NCBI GenBank assembly: GCA_003260075.1 | Contig: QLIY01000010.1 | Span: forward strand, 153,649-217,648 | DNA from: Phallusia mammillata | Lineage: Eukaryota > Chordata > Ascidiacea > Phlebobranchia > Ascidiidae | DNA length: 64,000 nucleotides | Reading direction: 5' to 3' | Shown: piece after piece, positions 58,546-64,000 of the stretch | Numbering within the stretch: the first letter of the stretch is position 1 | Layout of the letters: each line of letters starts with the position of its first letter | The notes under the pieces: model-generated | Told to the model about the DNA's origin: nothing | What the model saw: only the letters and a program-made list of their open reading frames with translations | Database searches by the model: none | Position numbers and translations under genes: made by a program

Positions 58546-59260
58546 ACACAAAATTAAGCGACAAAAACGAATGTGGCTTATGATGTTTGTCGATTACGAT
58601 ATTTGCTCAACGAGGTTGATTCGTTGTAAAAAGTTCAAGAAGATTTGTAAGTAGTAATGTTTGAGACGAAAAGTATGACTTAAAATAAAAACCTTTAAAT
58701 ACGCCGAAGTTTGAAACAGTTTTGCACAAACTTACACATACAAATTCACCTAAATGCATAATTATACTCTTATCCAATTTATGATGCAGGTAAAAACGGG
58801 GTTAAAATCTTTTTAGCTTCTGTTTAGCGCCAATGTCATTATTACATTACCAATCGAATGCATCATAAAACTGCGTATGTCTCGGTGTTCTTTTCCCCCC
58901 CCCCACCTTTTGAACACAAAATTAAGCGACAAAAACGAATGTGGCTTATGATTTTTGTCGATTACGATATTTGCTCAACGAGATTGATTCGTTGTAAAAA
59001 GTTCACGAAGATTTGTAAGTAGTAATGTTTGAGACAAAAAGTATGACTTAAAATAAAAACCTTTAAATACGCCGAAGTTTGACACAGTTTTGCACAAACT
59101 TACACATACAAATTCACCTAAATTCATAATTATACTTTTATCCAATTTATGATGCAGGTAAAAACGGGGTTAAAATCTTTTTAGCTTCTGTGTAGTGCCA
59201 GTGTCATTATTACATTACCAATCGAATGCATCATAAAACTGCGTATGTCCCGGTGTTCTT

Positions 59261-59293
<33 letters not shown>
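58537..59293. repeat. About 358-bp duplication with poly-C at the end of each copy
   Basis: The unit starts 'ccaccttttgaacacaaaa' at the kinase stop codon. Copy 1 is 58537-58894 followed by C 58895-58904. Copy 2 ends at 59262 followed by C 59263-59293. The copies differ at about ten positions. Copy 2 repeats only the final codons and 3' UTR. Confidence 0.9.
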
Positions 59294-59294
<1 letters not shown>

Positions 59295-60099
59295 TAGCAA
59301 TATATTTGTAAAGGCCTAATATGCACTTCACCTTTAGCTTTCTTGTGTTCTAGTTCCAAACGTTCACTGTGAAATGTGTGCTGTTCTCAGATCGTCTGCC
59401 GTATCAAATAGTCAAAGCTGAATATCTAGTTTTTGACGCCAAACGAAAAGTTTATGCGTAGCCTAACCCAAAAAGTGTGTCTTGGATTTAATGTATTTAC
59501 GTGTTTTAAATTAATGTAGTTCTTCGTAATTTGCGCGTTTGTTTTTGCTGATACGTAGCTATTGAGTTTTCACGTGGTTGCTGATGCTGTTTCAAACAAG
59601 GAAGAGCAATAAATCCTCAACGGGTCCATTTCAGGTATGCTACTGTTTCGAGAGGGTTGCAAAAAGAACGTATCCTGTTTTAGAGGTTGTCCTGTGGGAA
59701 TCAAAATCAGAAAAGATCTCAGAAAGTTCTAATTTAGGTGGAGCTAGTTAATTCACAAAGTATTTGACTCAACATGATTTTAACGGCACGCAAAAACAAA
59801 ACAATTTAGGCCTAATTTAGGCTTTTAATTTAGACCGACTTGTCATCAAACAGAATGACGTACACAAAAAAATCAGTAAAAAACAGAAATATGATTGAAT
59901 CAACGTAAAGTTACGCTGAAGAATAGCACTTACTGAACTTCAGTGGAAAACCACTGACCACATTTTATAAAATAATAGTTTCGGTTTCAGAACAAAGGCA
60001 ACCTTAAACAAAAAGCATGATAGCAGTTTAAACAAAGTCTTTGTGTAGCAAAAACGAATGAAACCCTAAACGACATAACAATGATTCCAGGTAAGGTCG
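59294..60099. other. Convergent 3' region between the kinase and POLR3B
   Basis: The kinase (+) and POLR3B (-) both end toward this stretch. No exon, RNA gene or element was recognised in it. Confidence 0.5.
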
Positions 60100-63796
<3,697 letters not shown>

Positions 63797-64000
63797 CTGT
63801 TTGATAACAAATAGTGGTGTTTATTTAGTATATAAATGACCTGATTTAGATTTTTAAATCAACCTGCTATCCCCCCCCCCTTTAAAATACATCGCTGATT
63901 TCGATAGACAAGACATCTGCCATAGCCTATTTGATAACAAATAGTGGTGTTTATTTAGTATGTAAATGACCTGATTTAGATTTTTAAATCAACCTGCTAC

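Noticed and set aside
58895-59293. Second kinase C-terminal exon
   Set aside because: It repeats only the last codons and 3' UTR and is bounded by poly-C, so it is treated as an assembly duplicate.

Overview
This is animal nuclear DNA. It is AT-rich, with compact multi-exon genes, GT-AG introns and no operon structure. The proteins (ciliary IFT27 and CIMIP2, a Spindly with a C-terminal CaaX-like end, FIG4, POLR3B, NDUFS6) and the many small hAT elements point to an invertebrate deuterostome. An ascidian tunicate of the Ciona type fits best, but that assignment is inference from sequence style, not proof.

Layout. 1299-7852 (+): 3' part of FIG4, whose N-terminal exons lie upstream of the window. 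7853-15943: 8 kb with no recognisable gene. 15944-19901 (-): complete nine-exon secreted M14 carboxypeptidase with a hAT element in an intron. 20683-22561 (-): NDUFS6, four exons. 24176-26335 (+): IFT27, six exons with a hAT element in intron 4. 27181-30009 (-): CIMIP2/FAM166-type microtubule inner protein whose first coding exon is present twice. 30311-30471 (-): tRNA-Lys(CTT) and tRNA-Leu(CAG), five bases apart. 30818-37575 (+): Spindly (SPDL1), 13 exons. 38916-40322 (+): TPR-like protein. 40582 to about 43930 (-): class II aldolase/adducin-domain protein. 43931-51478: 7.5 kb without a confident gene. 51479-58545 (+): 998-residue PKG-like kinase. 60100-63796 (-): 3' half of POLR3B, continuing past the right edge.

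Spliced exon lengths add up to intact frames for the carboxypeptidase (439 aa), NDUFS6 (143), IFT27 (188), CIMIP2 (288), Spindly (519), TPR protein (333) and kinase (998). The genes are mostly unrelated housekeeping, ciliary, mitotic and signalling loci. IFT27 and CIMIP2, both ciliary, sit tail to tail.

The dominant oddity is at least 19 poly-C/poly-G runs of about 10 to 108 bases. Many sit exactly between two near-identical copies of the local sequence, or replace part of a known repeat or an intron. I read these as assembly artefacts (G overcalls and unmerged contig ends or haplotypes), not as a new biological system. The most interesting biological signals are: five hAT insertions with perfect 8-bp target duplications, four of them with a central TA; a Penelope-like fragment carrying a hammerhead-ribozyme-like core; the CaaX-like C-terminus of Spindly; a kinase with altered cyclic-nucleotide pockets; and a GC-AG intron in POLR3B.
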